Part shown: in pieces, positions 22,836 to 32,369 of the stretch
Position numbering within the stretch: the stretch's first letter is position 1
Layout of the letters: the number at the start of each line of letters is the position of its first letter
DNA from: Siphonodentalium dalli
Taxonomy: Eukaryota; Mollusca; Scaphopoda; Gadilida; Siphonodentaliidae
Length of the DNA stretch: 64,000 bases
Assembly: GCA_032622095.1 (NCBI GenBank)
Contig: CP136065.1
Location: forward strand, 109,039,195-109,103,194
Direction of reading: 5' to 3'
Notes under the pieces: model-generated
Databases searched by the model: none
What the model saw: the letters and a program-made list of their open reading frames with translations, nothing else
What the model was told of the DNA's origin: nothing
Translations under genes and position numbers: made by a program

Positions 22836-23035
22836 TTGATGAGTAGTTATCCCTTAGGAAATATTCAGATAATGTTCAACGAACGACACTTATTATCGGA
22901 ACATTTCCCTCCAGTAAATTGGACTCCTTCTGCACTTTTATTATCTGTTGTCTGCTATTTTTTTTATGAAAACCTCTCCAAATGAATAATATACCATTCC
23001 AATGTATACTTTTATAACTGGTGGAACAATCTATT
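22836..23035 (+). repeat. repeat family F, copy 1
   Basis: 'GATGAGTAGTTATCCCTTAG', 'GAAATATTCAGATAATGTTC', 'CTTCTGCACTTTTATTATCT' and 'CCATTCCAATGTATACTTTT' recur, diverged, at 49596-49850, 53716-53935 and 54648-54780. Several copies contain an internal 'AATGTTCAGATAATAAGTTC' inverted motif. Confidence 0.7.
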
Positions 23036-23855
23036 TTATCATATTTTAGTAAGACACAAGTGTATTATCGGAAAGCACAATGATATCGTTGTGAATGCCA
23101 GAACTTTATTATTATGTTTATTAGAATATAATTTTGATATTCAATTTGTTTTGGGTTATTTAGTGATGACTGTGATATACTAGTAAACATGGGTGATAAG
23201 GGTGGTTGAACAAGTTTTTCAACATGAAAAGACACATTTAAAATGGAACTATATTTTTCTTGATAGTGTCTTTACTTCCTCTTTGATTGTGATACGGAAA
23301 TCAATCATATAAATATTTTTTAACCCCAGCCATTTTGAGATCGTTTTTCCTTGGTAAAATATTATTACAGGTATTACAATTTATTAAACTTGTCCACTTA
23401 ATTTGATTTGATCATCGCTAAAGTCTGACTCGAAACAAATTTAGTGCAATCGGTTAATAAATTTTGTATAGAATTGTGACTCATTAGAGATCCGCTATTA
23501 GTAGAAAAAGGTTAAAAAGTGTTTTTAAAGGATGGAATTTCAATTAAAAATAATTAATGTTCTCATAATATTATTTCATGTCCCAATTAGTGAAAAAATT
23601 TATTTTCTCATGACAAAATCTTCTGTTGATTGTTTTCTCTGACTTAAGATTATTAATATACTACTGTAACTTTGGGAGCTGCACAAAGCGGCCTGTTTCA
23701 TGCACATTTGGATCTTAAACTGGCTCCCTGTTTATTCAGCGGCTTTGCAAAACTGGGCTTTGTGCACATTTTTGATGGTTTAAACATTTTTATATATTTT
23801 TTTAAATGTTTAGATTTAACATGCTCAATTTAACAAAATAGTTTGAATTTTTAAT
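23036..23855. other. intron 2 sequence, nothing recognised
   Basis: AT-rich intronic sequence with no shared repeat that I can identify. Confidence 0.4.
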
Positions 23856-24090
23856 TATACCCCCACTTTCGAAGAAAATGGGTGGTATACTGGATTGACT
23901 GCGTCTGTCCGTCACGCTTTCTCCCTCCGTATGTTCGTCCTTCCGTCCGTCTTAGCGTCCGTCCGTCCGACCTCATAACTCGAACAACTATGAACCAATT
24001 TCGATAATTTTTTGTATGCAATCTCATTAGGACTGCCTCTCCGCATGATGCTAATTGCGGTTCGGTCCGACTTTTTGTTTTAAAGTTACG
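23856..24090 (+). repeat. mosaic repeat with CCGTCCGTCCGTC tract
   Basis: 'ATACCCCCACTTTCGAAG' is followed by a TCCGTCC-type microsatellite (23900-23970) and 'AACTATGAACCAATTTCG'. This is the typical opening of widespread invertebrate mosaic repeats. The minus-strand 81-codon Arg-rich frame is an artefact. Confidence 0.7.
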
Positions 24091-24290
24091 CCTCATATTT
24101 CCGCTAAAGGAAGCCGTTCACACTGAACTATATGGATATACATGTATGTCCTGCGTTTGTAAACCATAGTAGAAAAGGGGTTAACTTTTTTGTGGTCGCC
24201 TACGATCCCTCGCGGTCTTCAGTGGCTTGCTCGGATTAGTCACGCATGCGCAGTCCCAATATAACCGATCGAATTCGCCAGTTTATTTTC
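24091..24290 (+). repeat. inverted-repeat partner M1 (pairs with 31977-32165)
   Basis: 'GGAAGCCGTTCACACTGAAC', 'TGTCCTGCGTTTGTAAACCA', 'AAAAGGGGTTAACTTTTTTG' and 'GTCGCCTACGATCCCTCGCG' through 'CGAATTCGCCAGTTTATTTT' reappear as the reverse complement at 31977-32165 with very few differences over about 190 bp. Confidence 0.85.
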
Positions 24291-24735
24291 TGCTACGAAC
24301 CGAACGGAAGTCTAAGGGAGTATTTTTCCGAATTTGTCGTTTAACAACTAGACAACAAATTCAATTTATCGATACAATAATTACTGGTCGCCTACGCGTT
24401 AGTTTTTAGAATTATTGTTTCGAATTCACGGAACGTTTCGCTTCAAACATACAATTGTTCCGTGTTTTCGAACAGGCGGCTGACTTGAAAATTTTCGAAT
24501 CTGAAAATCGACATTTCGCCATAATCAGCCGCCATTTCAAGGCCTTACGAGGCGCATAGATTATTGTGAACAATTCATCTATGTAATTATTATAGAACCT
24601 ATAAGGTATGATATAATTTGTCAGATATAAATGCCACGTGATTCGCTACCGGAAGTCTCCTAATTTCGTGGGAATTTATTTACGCGTGGACATTTATTTA
24701 GCAATAATTACCATCGCTACTGACGCTATCTATCA
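24291..24735. other. intron 2 sequence, nothing recognised
   Basis: No supported feature. A small inverted 'GGAACGTTTCG'/'CGTTTCGC'-like motif is not enough to define an element. Confidence 0.35.
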
Positions 24736-25010
24736 TAATGTTATGAACAACATTCTTTCTCATAATACTTTGTTGTTTTATGGTTCAATACAACTGATCC
24801 AGATGTGTTGGTCACATTTGAACTTAAAAGTTGATTACAATTTACATCTGGGTTTATCAATGTAAAAACAGTAGTGTCATTATTACTTTAATAAATTGAC
24901 AGAGATTGATATTGGACAAGTGTTATAATTAGGTTCATGGTTTGATTCTGGTAACGGAGCATCACCTTCAATGTAACAATCTCAGCCATGTGCTAGCGGA
25001 ATGGGGATCG
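24736..25010 (+). repeat. diverged direct repeat R, copy 1
   Basis: 'CAGATGTGTTGGTCACATTT', 'AGTGTCATTA', 'GACAGAGATTGATAT' and 'CATGGTTTGATTCTGGTA' match, in order, a diverged block at 28400-28690. The two copies bracket the long-armed element at 25214-28341. Confidence 0.55.
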
Positions 25011-25213
25011 CACCCTGGTCAGGGTATTCTGACAGAAATCAGAACTCGGTCCGATACCAAGTTTGTCAGGCTAACAAGTCCCATTCGAGATTACTGAATA
25101 AAATCCGAATGCAAATGCCGACTTTCCCCATTACAACACTTGTTCAGGTATGTTGTCGTGGGTGCACTACGCTGTGCGATCGGGTGTGGACAATAAAAAC
25201 TTAATGGCTGACC

Positions 25214-26085
25214 CATAGATCATTTTACAGATAGCGAGAATGATGCATTGTGGGCCAGAAAGTATCCAAACAAAGCCACGTGCTTTACGGCCGCATGCAT
25301 TTACTATGGGGGATTTAGGGTGGGTCTATAAAACTAATTATAATTTTGGTATCTGTCATAGTTTACGCGAGAAATTTTAAACACATATCAGGGACATGTA
25401 CCCCTTCTAGAATGTTCAAAAACATTTCCAGTTGCTTGTCGTATTTTAATTGATTTTATGCGATGAAATAATGCGAAAATTCAAAAAATTGCACTAATTT
25501 CTCAATATTTTGCGGTTTTAGTAAACGCCTGATAAAAGTCGTTCTATTGGGAATTTTTACACCAAATTTTCAGAGAATATAGAGTAAACACAGTACTATC
25601 GGAATATCATAAAGGAGTTCTGTGCATTTGGTATTAATTAACCCTCAGACTGCCGAAGCTGCCGTCAATAAATTAGCTTTTTCGTGTTCGACGAAAATGA
25701 AACTTGTCTGTTTAAAGGTCCCATTTTCGTGTCAAATGGTGATAGAATCTCCATTTGTCAAGTTCATGAATAAATTACATCACACTTAATCGGCTTATGT
25801 CCGCGGCCATAAACCTGTGTTTTTATAACAATTTATTTGAGACAAACTGTTGCGCACATACGCAGCAGTCGCGACGCTTATCAGTTGAAGTTAATAATCG
25901 TGAAGCCTGCATGTGTAACAAATGTTCAAATACAATGGAAAAAAAATACGTAAAATAAATAGCGTGACCAATGAGCATTCACAAAACAATATACATCAGT
26001 TTTGAAAACGAGTAAAAATTATTATAAATGAAAACGCTCTTTATCGTGTACCGGCGCTTTTGCGCAAGAAGGTTTTTAATGGACG
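25214..26085 (+). repeat. left inverted arm of the 3.1-kb element
   Basis: Landmarks are 'TGGGCCAGAAAGTATCCAAA' (25251-25270), 'CTCAATATTTTGCGGTTTTA' (near 25501), 'AACCCTCAGACTGCCGAAGC' (25640), 'GGTCCCATTTTCGTG' (25718) and 'CTCTTTATCGTGTACCGGCG' (26037). All recur in reverse order and orientation in the right arm. Confidence 0.85.
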
Positions 26086-26368
26086 CAATCATTGGATTTT
26101 GTTCTAGGCTAAAAAAAAAACAAACAATACAGAATGTGTTCAAACTTCCTCTTTTGAAAGTTGAAGTAAAACATCACATGTGTTGTTAAAGTCTATTGTG
26201 ATTCTTTGGTGAGCACGCAGTGAACACAAGTCATACTTTGCCAAATTCATGCCGTATATCACACATGTTTAGTATACATGATCGACACGTCGTCACTTTC
26301 GGTGAATTGTTGAAACACAAGTGAGAACATCTAACGGAAGTTTTATGGGGTATATAAAATAGAAGCAT

Positions 26369-26861
26369 GGCCAGTTGATGTACAGACAGCGAACTAAAAA
26401 CCTTCCTAAACGACCGTGGTGTTCCATCAACTAGACGAAACAAAAATGAGAAAGTGCAGCTAGCCGAGTTGGCACACAAACAGAAATTTCCAGTTATTCA
26501 GTCGGCAGATGATCAACAGAAAACGGTTAATACCCAAAAAGCGAAGTTGTTATGCCTGGAGTTTTTGTTGTCTCTTAATAAATGCTCAGATTCTACATAC
26601 AACGAAGATGTGAAATTCAAGATTTTTCGCCAGATAGATCCAAAGAAATACTTTGTTGAAATCTCTTGCCATATTTTGCTGTATTTATGCAAAAGGGGCA
26701 TCTCCATCTTAACACATCGATGTAGATTGAAAACGACATATTTGCGGTCATGTAATGAGAACATAAACGCTCTTTATTTGTTCCGTTTTATATGGTATAA
26801 AATGACCTTCCGAATTACTCTAAACTTGAAAGTTTTTTGTAGGAAATCAATAAACTTATAG
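26369..26861 (+). pseudogene. transposon-type reading frame with SAP-like N-terminus
   Basis: From about 26390 the frame reads 'ELKTFLNDRGVPSTRRNK' then 'NEKVQLAELAHKQKFPVI'. This has the shape of a SAP-like helix-extension-helix (ELxxFLxxRGVPxxxxxxxxVxLAxxA), which often opens proteins of invertebrate DNA transposons. It stays open to 26861. After about 60 residues the sequence ('CHILLYLCKRGISILTHRC') no longer looks like a known fold. A stop lies just upstream (TGA near 26377) with no good ATG in frame, though an acceptor-like GTACAG|AC precedes it. It may be a decayed or spliced ORF. There is no catalytic motif. Confidence 0.4.
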
Positions 26862-27027
26862 TACATGTACGAATATTCATATCAAATTAAATAATACTCA
26901 CGTTTCTGGGTTACGTCGGTCATTATTGCAACCGAAAACTGCACAGCGATTTGAAGGCATTTTCAATTTATGATTTTGTAAGGGTAGTAGATGGGCACGA
27001 AGCGAAGTGATTTTATTGAATGAGAGT

Positions 27028-27090
27028 AGAAGGGTGCGAAGCGCCCGGGATGGTCGAAAAGATCAAGAGATCTTCTCCTTCACCCCGGTG
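27028..27090. repeat. short repeat with GGGTGC/GCGCCC hairpin, copy 2
   Basis: 'GGGTGCGAAGCGCCCGGGAT' and 'AAGAGATCTTCTCCTTCACC' repeat the block at 21468-21530 with few changes, including the palindrome around GATCTTCTCC. Confidence 0.65.
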
Positions 27091-27309
27091 ATTTTGTTCT
27101 CCAAACCAAGTCGCATATATAGCAGGCAGTGGCGGCATTTTCAGACAACTTTTGAAGAAACCCTAGCATATGGATTAGGTTCAACATGTCACAATAGACA
27201 TGAAAGAGTATCACCTCGCCCTCTCACATGATTCAGTTGTCAGTTAAAACATGAAGTTTTTCATAAAACAGTTTCATTTTCGTGAAACGCATGCGAAGCC
27301 AGATGTGCG

Positions 27310-27482
27310 AAGAGAGAATTTATTGACGGCAGTCTGAGGGGTAATCAATCCCAAATGCACGGAACTATTTACGATATTCCGATAGTACTGCACGTTTACT
27401 TTATATTCTCTAAAAATTGGGTGTAAAAGTTCCCAATAGAACGACTTTTATGAAGCGTTTACTAAAACCGCAAAATATTGAG
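27310..27482 (-). repeat. extra inner copy of the arm segment
   Basis: 'TTATTGACGGCAGTCTGAGG' through 'AAAACCGCAAAATATTGAG' duplicates the right-arm segment at 27877-28049 in direct orientation and mirrors 25498-25680. It makes the element asymmetric. Confidence 0.8.
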
Positions 27483-27489
27483 AATATTA

Positions 27490-28341
27490 AAAACCTTCTT
27501 GCGCAAAAGCGCTGGTACACGATAAAGAGCGTTTTCATTTATAATCGTTTTACAAAACTGATGTATATTGTTTTGTGAATGCTCATTGGTCACGCTATTT
27601 ATTTTACGTAGTTTTTTTCTGTTGTATTTGAACATTTGTTACACAGGCTTCACGATTATTAACTTCAACTGATAAGCGCTGTCTGCTACATATGCGCGCA
27701 ACAGTTTGTCTCAAATAAATTGTTATAAAAACACAGGTTTATGGCCGCGGACATAAGCCGATTAAGTGTGATGTAATTTATCCATGAACTTGACAAATGG
27801 AGATGCTATCACCATTCGACACGAAAATGGGACCTTTAAACAGACAAGTTTCATTTTCGTCGAACACGAAAAAGCGAATTTATTGACGGCAGCTTCGGCA
27901 GTCTGAGGGTCAATTAATACCAAATGCACATAACTCCTTGACGATATTCCGATAGTACTGTGTTTACTCTATATTCTCTGAAAATTTGGTTTAAAAATTC
28001 CTAATAGAACGACTTTTATCAGGCGTTTACTAAAACCGCAAAATATTGAGAGATTAGTGCAATTTTCTGAATTTTCGAATAATTTCATCGCATAAAATCA
28101 ATTAAAATACGACAAGCAACTGGAAATGTTTTTGAACATTCTAGAAGGGGTACATGTCCCTGATATATGTTTAATATTTCTCGCGTAAACTATGACAGAT
28201 ACCAAAGTTATAATTAGTTTTATAGACCCACCCTAAATCCCCCATAGTAAATGCATGCGGCCGTAAAGCACATGGCTTTGTTTGGATACTTTCTGGCCCA
28301 CAATGCAAGAGTCAAAATGGTTATCTGTAAAATGGTCTATG
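27490..28341 (-). repeat. right inverted arm of the 3.1-kb element
   Basis: Reverse complement of 25214-26085: 'CTTCTTGCGCAAAAGCGC' at 27495, 'GTTTATGGCCGCGGACATAA' near 27737, 'GCAGTCTGAGGGTCAATTAA' near 27899 and 'TTTGGATACTTTCTGGCCCA' near 28281. Divergence between the arms is modest. Confidence 0.85.
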
Positions 28342-28399
28342 TACACACCTAGGTGTGTGCATGTTACAGAACACTACTGGAGTCGCTAGATCTCATCAA

Positions 28400-28690
28400 A
28401 ACAACATGCTTTCACAAAATACTTTGTGTTTTCTGTTTTAATACTGTCACACATGTCTCCTATGATTTAGATGTGTTGGTCGACACTTGAAGTTATCAGA
28501 CTACAGTTTATCAATATCAGAAAAATAATGATTGTTGTCGTACTAAGATTCGTTAGTGTCATTAATTCAGACAGGGATTGACATCTGACAGGAGTCAGAA
28601 TTCTGTTGAGTACATGATTCGATTCTCGTACAGTGCTTCAACTGTAAAATTTTGAACTGCTAGCATTTAATGATTGCAAGCATGACACTA
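28400..28690 (+). repeat. diverged direct repeat R, copy 2
   Basis: This is the counterpart of 24736-25010. It shares 'AGATGTGTTGGTC', 'TTAGTGTCATTAATT', 'GACAGGGATTGACAT' and 'CATGATTCGATTCTCGTA'. Confidence 0.55.
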
Positions 28691-30426
28691 AAATTAATCG
28701 TGATGACAGTTTCACTATTGTCTCAATTCCAGATTTTAGTTATTCTGAATTGTATCCAAAATTAACCCATCCTTTTAAAATTGCTGGGTTGTTTCTCGAC
28801 TAAATGGTGTCTCCTTCCGGAATACAAACATAATTGCTTTCCTTCCTGTGTAGGTTTACCGAAAAGAAGCGGGGGGGGCTGGGTTACTACGATTCTGGAT
28901 ATGGCTCTAATTGGGACACAAAATTACAAATCATGGGTGCTCCGGTTTGCATTCTCTAGAGTAAGGCAAGAAGCTTATCGTCACTCTGACGGTGTTTAAT
29001 CATGCTTTCACTATCTACAAATATATTTGAAGATACTTTGGTTTGAACAACCTTTCCCCTTCTTGATTCAATTATGAGAATGATTCCAGCCTGACAGGTA
29101 TTTAGAATCGTGGTGACTTGACCCCTCCAGGTACTAGTAACTGGCCCACTGGCACTAACTGGCGACCGTGGCCTGGATGACGTTCCCCAATGAATAACGA
29201 TATAATAGCAGTGGTATTCCAAGACAAGGAAGGTGGGGGGAGACATTATTTGTGGCAAGTAACCATATCAAATGTGAGCTTGGTACAAGAACAGGCTGTA
29301 CATCCAATACAGCATGCATTGTTCATAAAGGGCATGGTAGGTGTTTTGAAGGTATTCATGGACTAGCTGGAGTCTCAATGAATTTAAAAATATATACGTG
29401 TCCCGACCTTTCATACCGTTGATATGGCGAATATACTTCACACACGAATGAAGCATATTTACATGGAAAGCATTTATATTGCCACGTGTCCCACGACCAC
29501 TGCCAATAGCCTTTCCGACAAGAGGCCATCAGCATGGCTCTTCATACTTCTATTGTCCATATCAATTTGATTATCTGGCACATAGACAATAAAACAGGCA
29601 AAGACGTTTGCGCTGTCCAGCTAAGCTTTCGAGGAAGCTCATTGACCAGCATTACCGACCTTTCCTAAGACGCAGGCAGGGGACCACCCCGTACGAGTGG
29701 CATCCCATCCCCATGGCACAGATGCCCGATCATAAGGGCCTGAAGCCATGCTGCCAACTGCGCATTTCGGTCTATGCTGGGTTTGTCCTCTCTTCCTTAA
29801 ACATGCCATAAGCGGGACCACTTAGGTCAGGGGAGTTCCTCTCTATCTTGGCTCTTCAAATTAAAATAAAACATTAAAAAGGGATGTGTATCCTTTACTA
29901 GGAGGATGATAATTTCATTCGTTTCCTTCCTAGGGGAGCCATTTTTAGAGCGGGTCTTCCCCTAGTTTGCTGCATGCTTCACACTAACCGACCTATCACA
30001 CACCTAGGTCGTTCTACTGCATGTTTGGGGGGGGGCAGAGGCTCAGACCTGAATATTCCGTATGGTGACCGTGAAAATTTACCTGTGTTCATCATCTGAC
30101 TACATTGTACATCATTTGAACTGATTTCGGTTGTAGAAGGCGCACCTTCATTTCTTAGAATCGGATCGTGGTGGGTATTCCGCTGGGAATGCGGACTGCT
30201 CTCAGGTGCCTAGTGGTCGTGATGGCCTAATAATAGTAATGTGTGTGGATTTAGGCTGAACATAATACTTGAGATTGCACATTTTGCTGTCTGTCTCCAT
30301 TCCAAAGGATGGTGCTCGTTGGGAAATTTCTCCAAAATTAATACTCGTACCGACATTGTTTTGGCACCTGAGAGTAGCGGTTTGCTTTCTCATTGGATGC
30401 TCTGGTCACCTGCGGTGTTCGGCCAT
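28691..30426. other. intron 2 sequence, unrecognised, partly GC-richer
   Basis: A block at 29590-29830 has mixed composition and an AATAAAACATT-type signal at 29864-29875. It might be a fragment of a retroelement, but no domain or terminal repeat supports that. Frames at 28781, 28956, 29608 and 30202-30457 show no known fold. A G8 run lies at 28869 and a G10 run at 30027. Confidence 0.35.
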
Positions 30427-30925
30427 GTTCTCTGAGGGGCTATATATATATCTTTAATGATACATTGGATTGTGCCAGGGATCTCTGCTCTGGCTCCGAC
30501 CATTGGATTGTTGGGCGCAGCTTTAGTAGGGTCTTCTGACATGATCTCATGATGACTTATATATCACCATGATATATCTATGATATCATTTTATATATCT
30601 ATATATGCGAAAGATTTGTGTCACCGGGTTTCTGCAATGCTATCTTGTGATACATAGGTACCTCAGAGACATGAGACATGTTCTCTGTGGGGTTGTATAT
30701 CTATATTTAGTGATACATGTACGTTGGATCATGACAGGGAGCTGTGATCTGGCTCCGACCATTAGATTGATGGGCGCAGCTTTGGAAGGGCCTTCTGACA
30801 TGGTCTCTTAATATATATATATATATATCCCCCGGATATACATGTATATATTATATCATTTTATTTATATATATACGCAATGTGTATATTGTGATACATA
30901 GGTACCTCAGGGACAATTTAACGTG
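30427..30925 (+). repeat. tandem duplication, unit ~253 bp
   Basis: 'TTCTCTG(A/T)GGGG' (30428 and 30681), 'TCTGGCTCCGACCATT', 'GGGCGCAGCTTT', 'TTCTGACATG' and 'TTGTGATACATAGGTACCTC' (30646 and 30889) occur in the same order twice. The units contain (AT)n stretches. Confidence 0.8.
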
Positions 30926-31780
30926 TGATAACTGTTCTAAGGGCAGGACCAGTTCACGCTCCTCCGGTTACGTCTTGACGGTTCAACCAATTCGTGGGGA
31001 TACGTCTGGTGGAGCTGCCGGGGTACTTGGGACCTCCAGGCCATTTGGCCCCCACCAGACGCTAGCGGTTCTGGGCGCTAAAGCTGCCAAAATCGTGTGC
31101 GTACGTATCGACACCGGCTGGATGGCCTGGATGAGGTAAAGCGCCGAGTCCCCCTGGTCACGCTCGCATTACCGACACGGCCTTGCCTGCCACTCCTCCG
31201 TGAAGGGATCGGAGAAAAATGACCTCTCCCCACCCTCCAGCTTGGCCAGGATATTAGCTTGGGCATGACCACCTGCAGCATGCGATGGTGGGGGCTCTCT
31301 CTGATCCGATAGCTTGACTCGCTTATAGTTGTATAACCCATTTGGGCTAATGGGCTCTCCATTTGATACCTGTGCCACAGATTGGGCATCAGGTTATCTG
31401 CCATTTGCATTGGTGAACAGCAGTTAGTTAATGTTGGTTGTCTTGCCATCTTTGGAGTGGGCCTCCTCCAGTGCAGGTCGTTATGTCGCTAAGGCGGAGA
31501 GGGAGTTAGTCTCCTCGCATCTCAAATCGGCTGGATTCTTAGAACTGACGGATGAAGAACAGAGAATTGCTCGGTTCGTTCGCAATTCTGAATTGAATGG
31601 CACCACCTGGGATGTTGCTTCCAAAAACAAGGGGGGGAGGTACATGTTTGGGCAATATAGCACTCTAATTATGAGTTATTTCATGTACCTAATCATAACA
31701 GATTCATTAAAGAGTTCATATTTAGGTACAATCTGTTTTAGAAGAGTGCATTCCCTCCAAAAATTTGGCTATTAACTTTA
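30926..31780. other. GC-richer block with protein-like fragments, unidentified
   Basis: This patch is clearly richer in GC than its surroundings. A plus-strand frame (31431-31775) reads 'AERELVSSHLKSAGFLEL' then 'TDEEQRIARFVRNSELNG'. The 'SHLxxAGF' phrase faintly recalls reverse transcriptases of DIRS-type tyrosine-recombinase retroelements, but the continuation does not fit. The minus strand holds 69- and 123-codon frames without a recognisable domain. It is probably a decayed retroelement piece; I cannot name it. Confidence 0.3.
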
Positions 31781-31816
31781 TTGCTCGTGCCTCCTCCTGG
31801 GCTTGCATTCTAATCC

Positions 31817-31912
31817 ATATAGTTCAGTGTGAACGGCTTCCTTTAGCGGAAATATGATATTTTTAAAAATATAATATATATTTCCTTAAGGAAAGCCTGA
31901 ACACTGAACTAT
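31817..31912. mobile_element. ~95-bp foldback element
   Basis: 'AGTTCAGTGTGAACGGCTTC' mirrors 'CCTGAACACTGAACT' with an AT-rich centre 'ATATTTTTAAAAATATAATA'. Single ends of the same foldback are at 24095-24135 and 32128-32190, adjoining the M1/M2 inverted repeats. Confidence 0.75.
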
Positions 31913-31976
31913 CATAGGGCCCTCCCATGGCGGTGCCATTCCCAACCCCGCAACTCGCCAATCTCCTGATTGAGTT

Positions 31977-32175
31977 GAAAATAAACTGGCGAATTCGATC
32001 GGTTATATTGGGACTGCGCATGCGTGACTAATCCGAGCAAGCCACTGAAGACCGCGAGGGATCGTAGGCGACCACAAAAAAGTTAACCCCTTTTCTACTA
32101 TGGTTTACAAACGCAGGACATATATCCATATAGTTCAGTGTTCAGGCTTTCTTTAAGGAATTATATATTATATTT
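31977..32175 (-). repeat. inverted-repeat partner M2 (pairs with 24091-24290)
   Basis: Reverse complement of 24091-24290 over about 190 bp: 'AAAATAAACTGGCGAATTCG', 'CGCGAGGGATCGTAGGCGAC', 'CAAAAAAGTTAACCCCTTTT' and 'TACAAACGCAGGACATATAT'. Confidence 0.85.
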
Positions 32176-32369
32176 TTTTAAATATCATTTTCGACTTAGA
32201 AAATTTCTCACTTTTTCGGTTTCCGGATGAAATCTCAATTTCGGATCATTTAATTGCAAATACCGTTTTTTTGTAGATCAGTCATATCAAGATACAGGTT
32301 GATTTAATCAACTCCTCCTACAGTTTTGATCGTAGATATTTGAAACTTCCTTTTTTTGTAAGTTTGAGC

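Larger units (their letters stand above)
25214..28341. mobile_element. 3.1-kb element with ~0.85-kb inverted arms
   Basis: The left arm (25214-26085) is the reverse complement, with scattered differences, of the right arm (27490-28341). Outer ends read CATAGATCATTTTACAGATA and its mirror TATCTGTAAAATGGTCTATG. Between them lie 1.4 kb with a SAP-like reading frame and an extra copy of part of the arm (27310-27482), also inverted relative to 25498-25680. Long-armed foldback elements occur in several DNA-transposon superfamilies. I could not find a clean target duplication or a transposase signature, so the class is open. Confidence 0.75.

Noticed and set aside
26369-26861. Calling the SAP-like frame a transposase
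   Set aside because: Only the SAP-like N-terminus is recognisable. No DDE, tyrosine recombinase or helicase motif is present, so the function was left open.
31078-31449. 123-codon minus-strand Arg/Ser-rich frame
   Set aside because: Its composition follows the local GC-rich sequence, a competing frame overlaps it, and no domain is visible.
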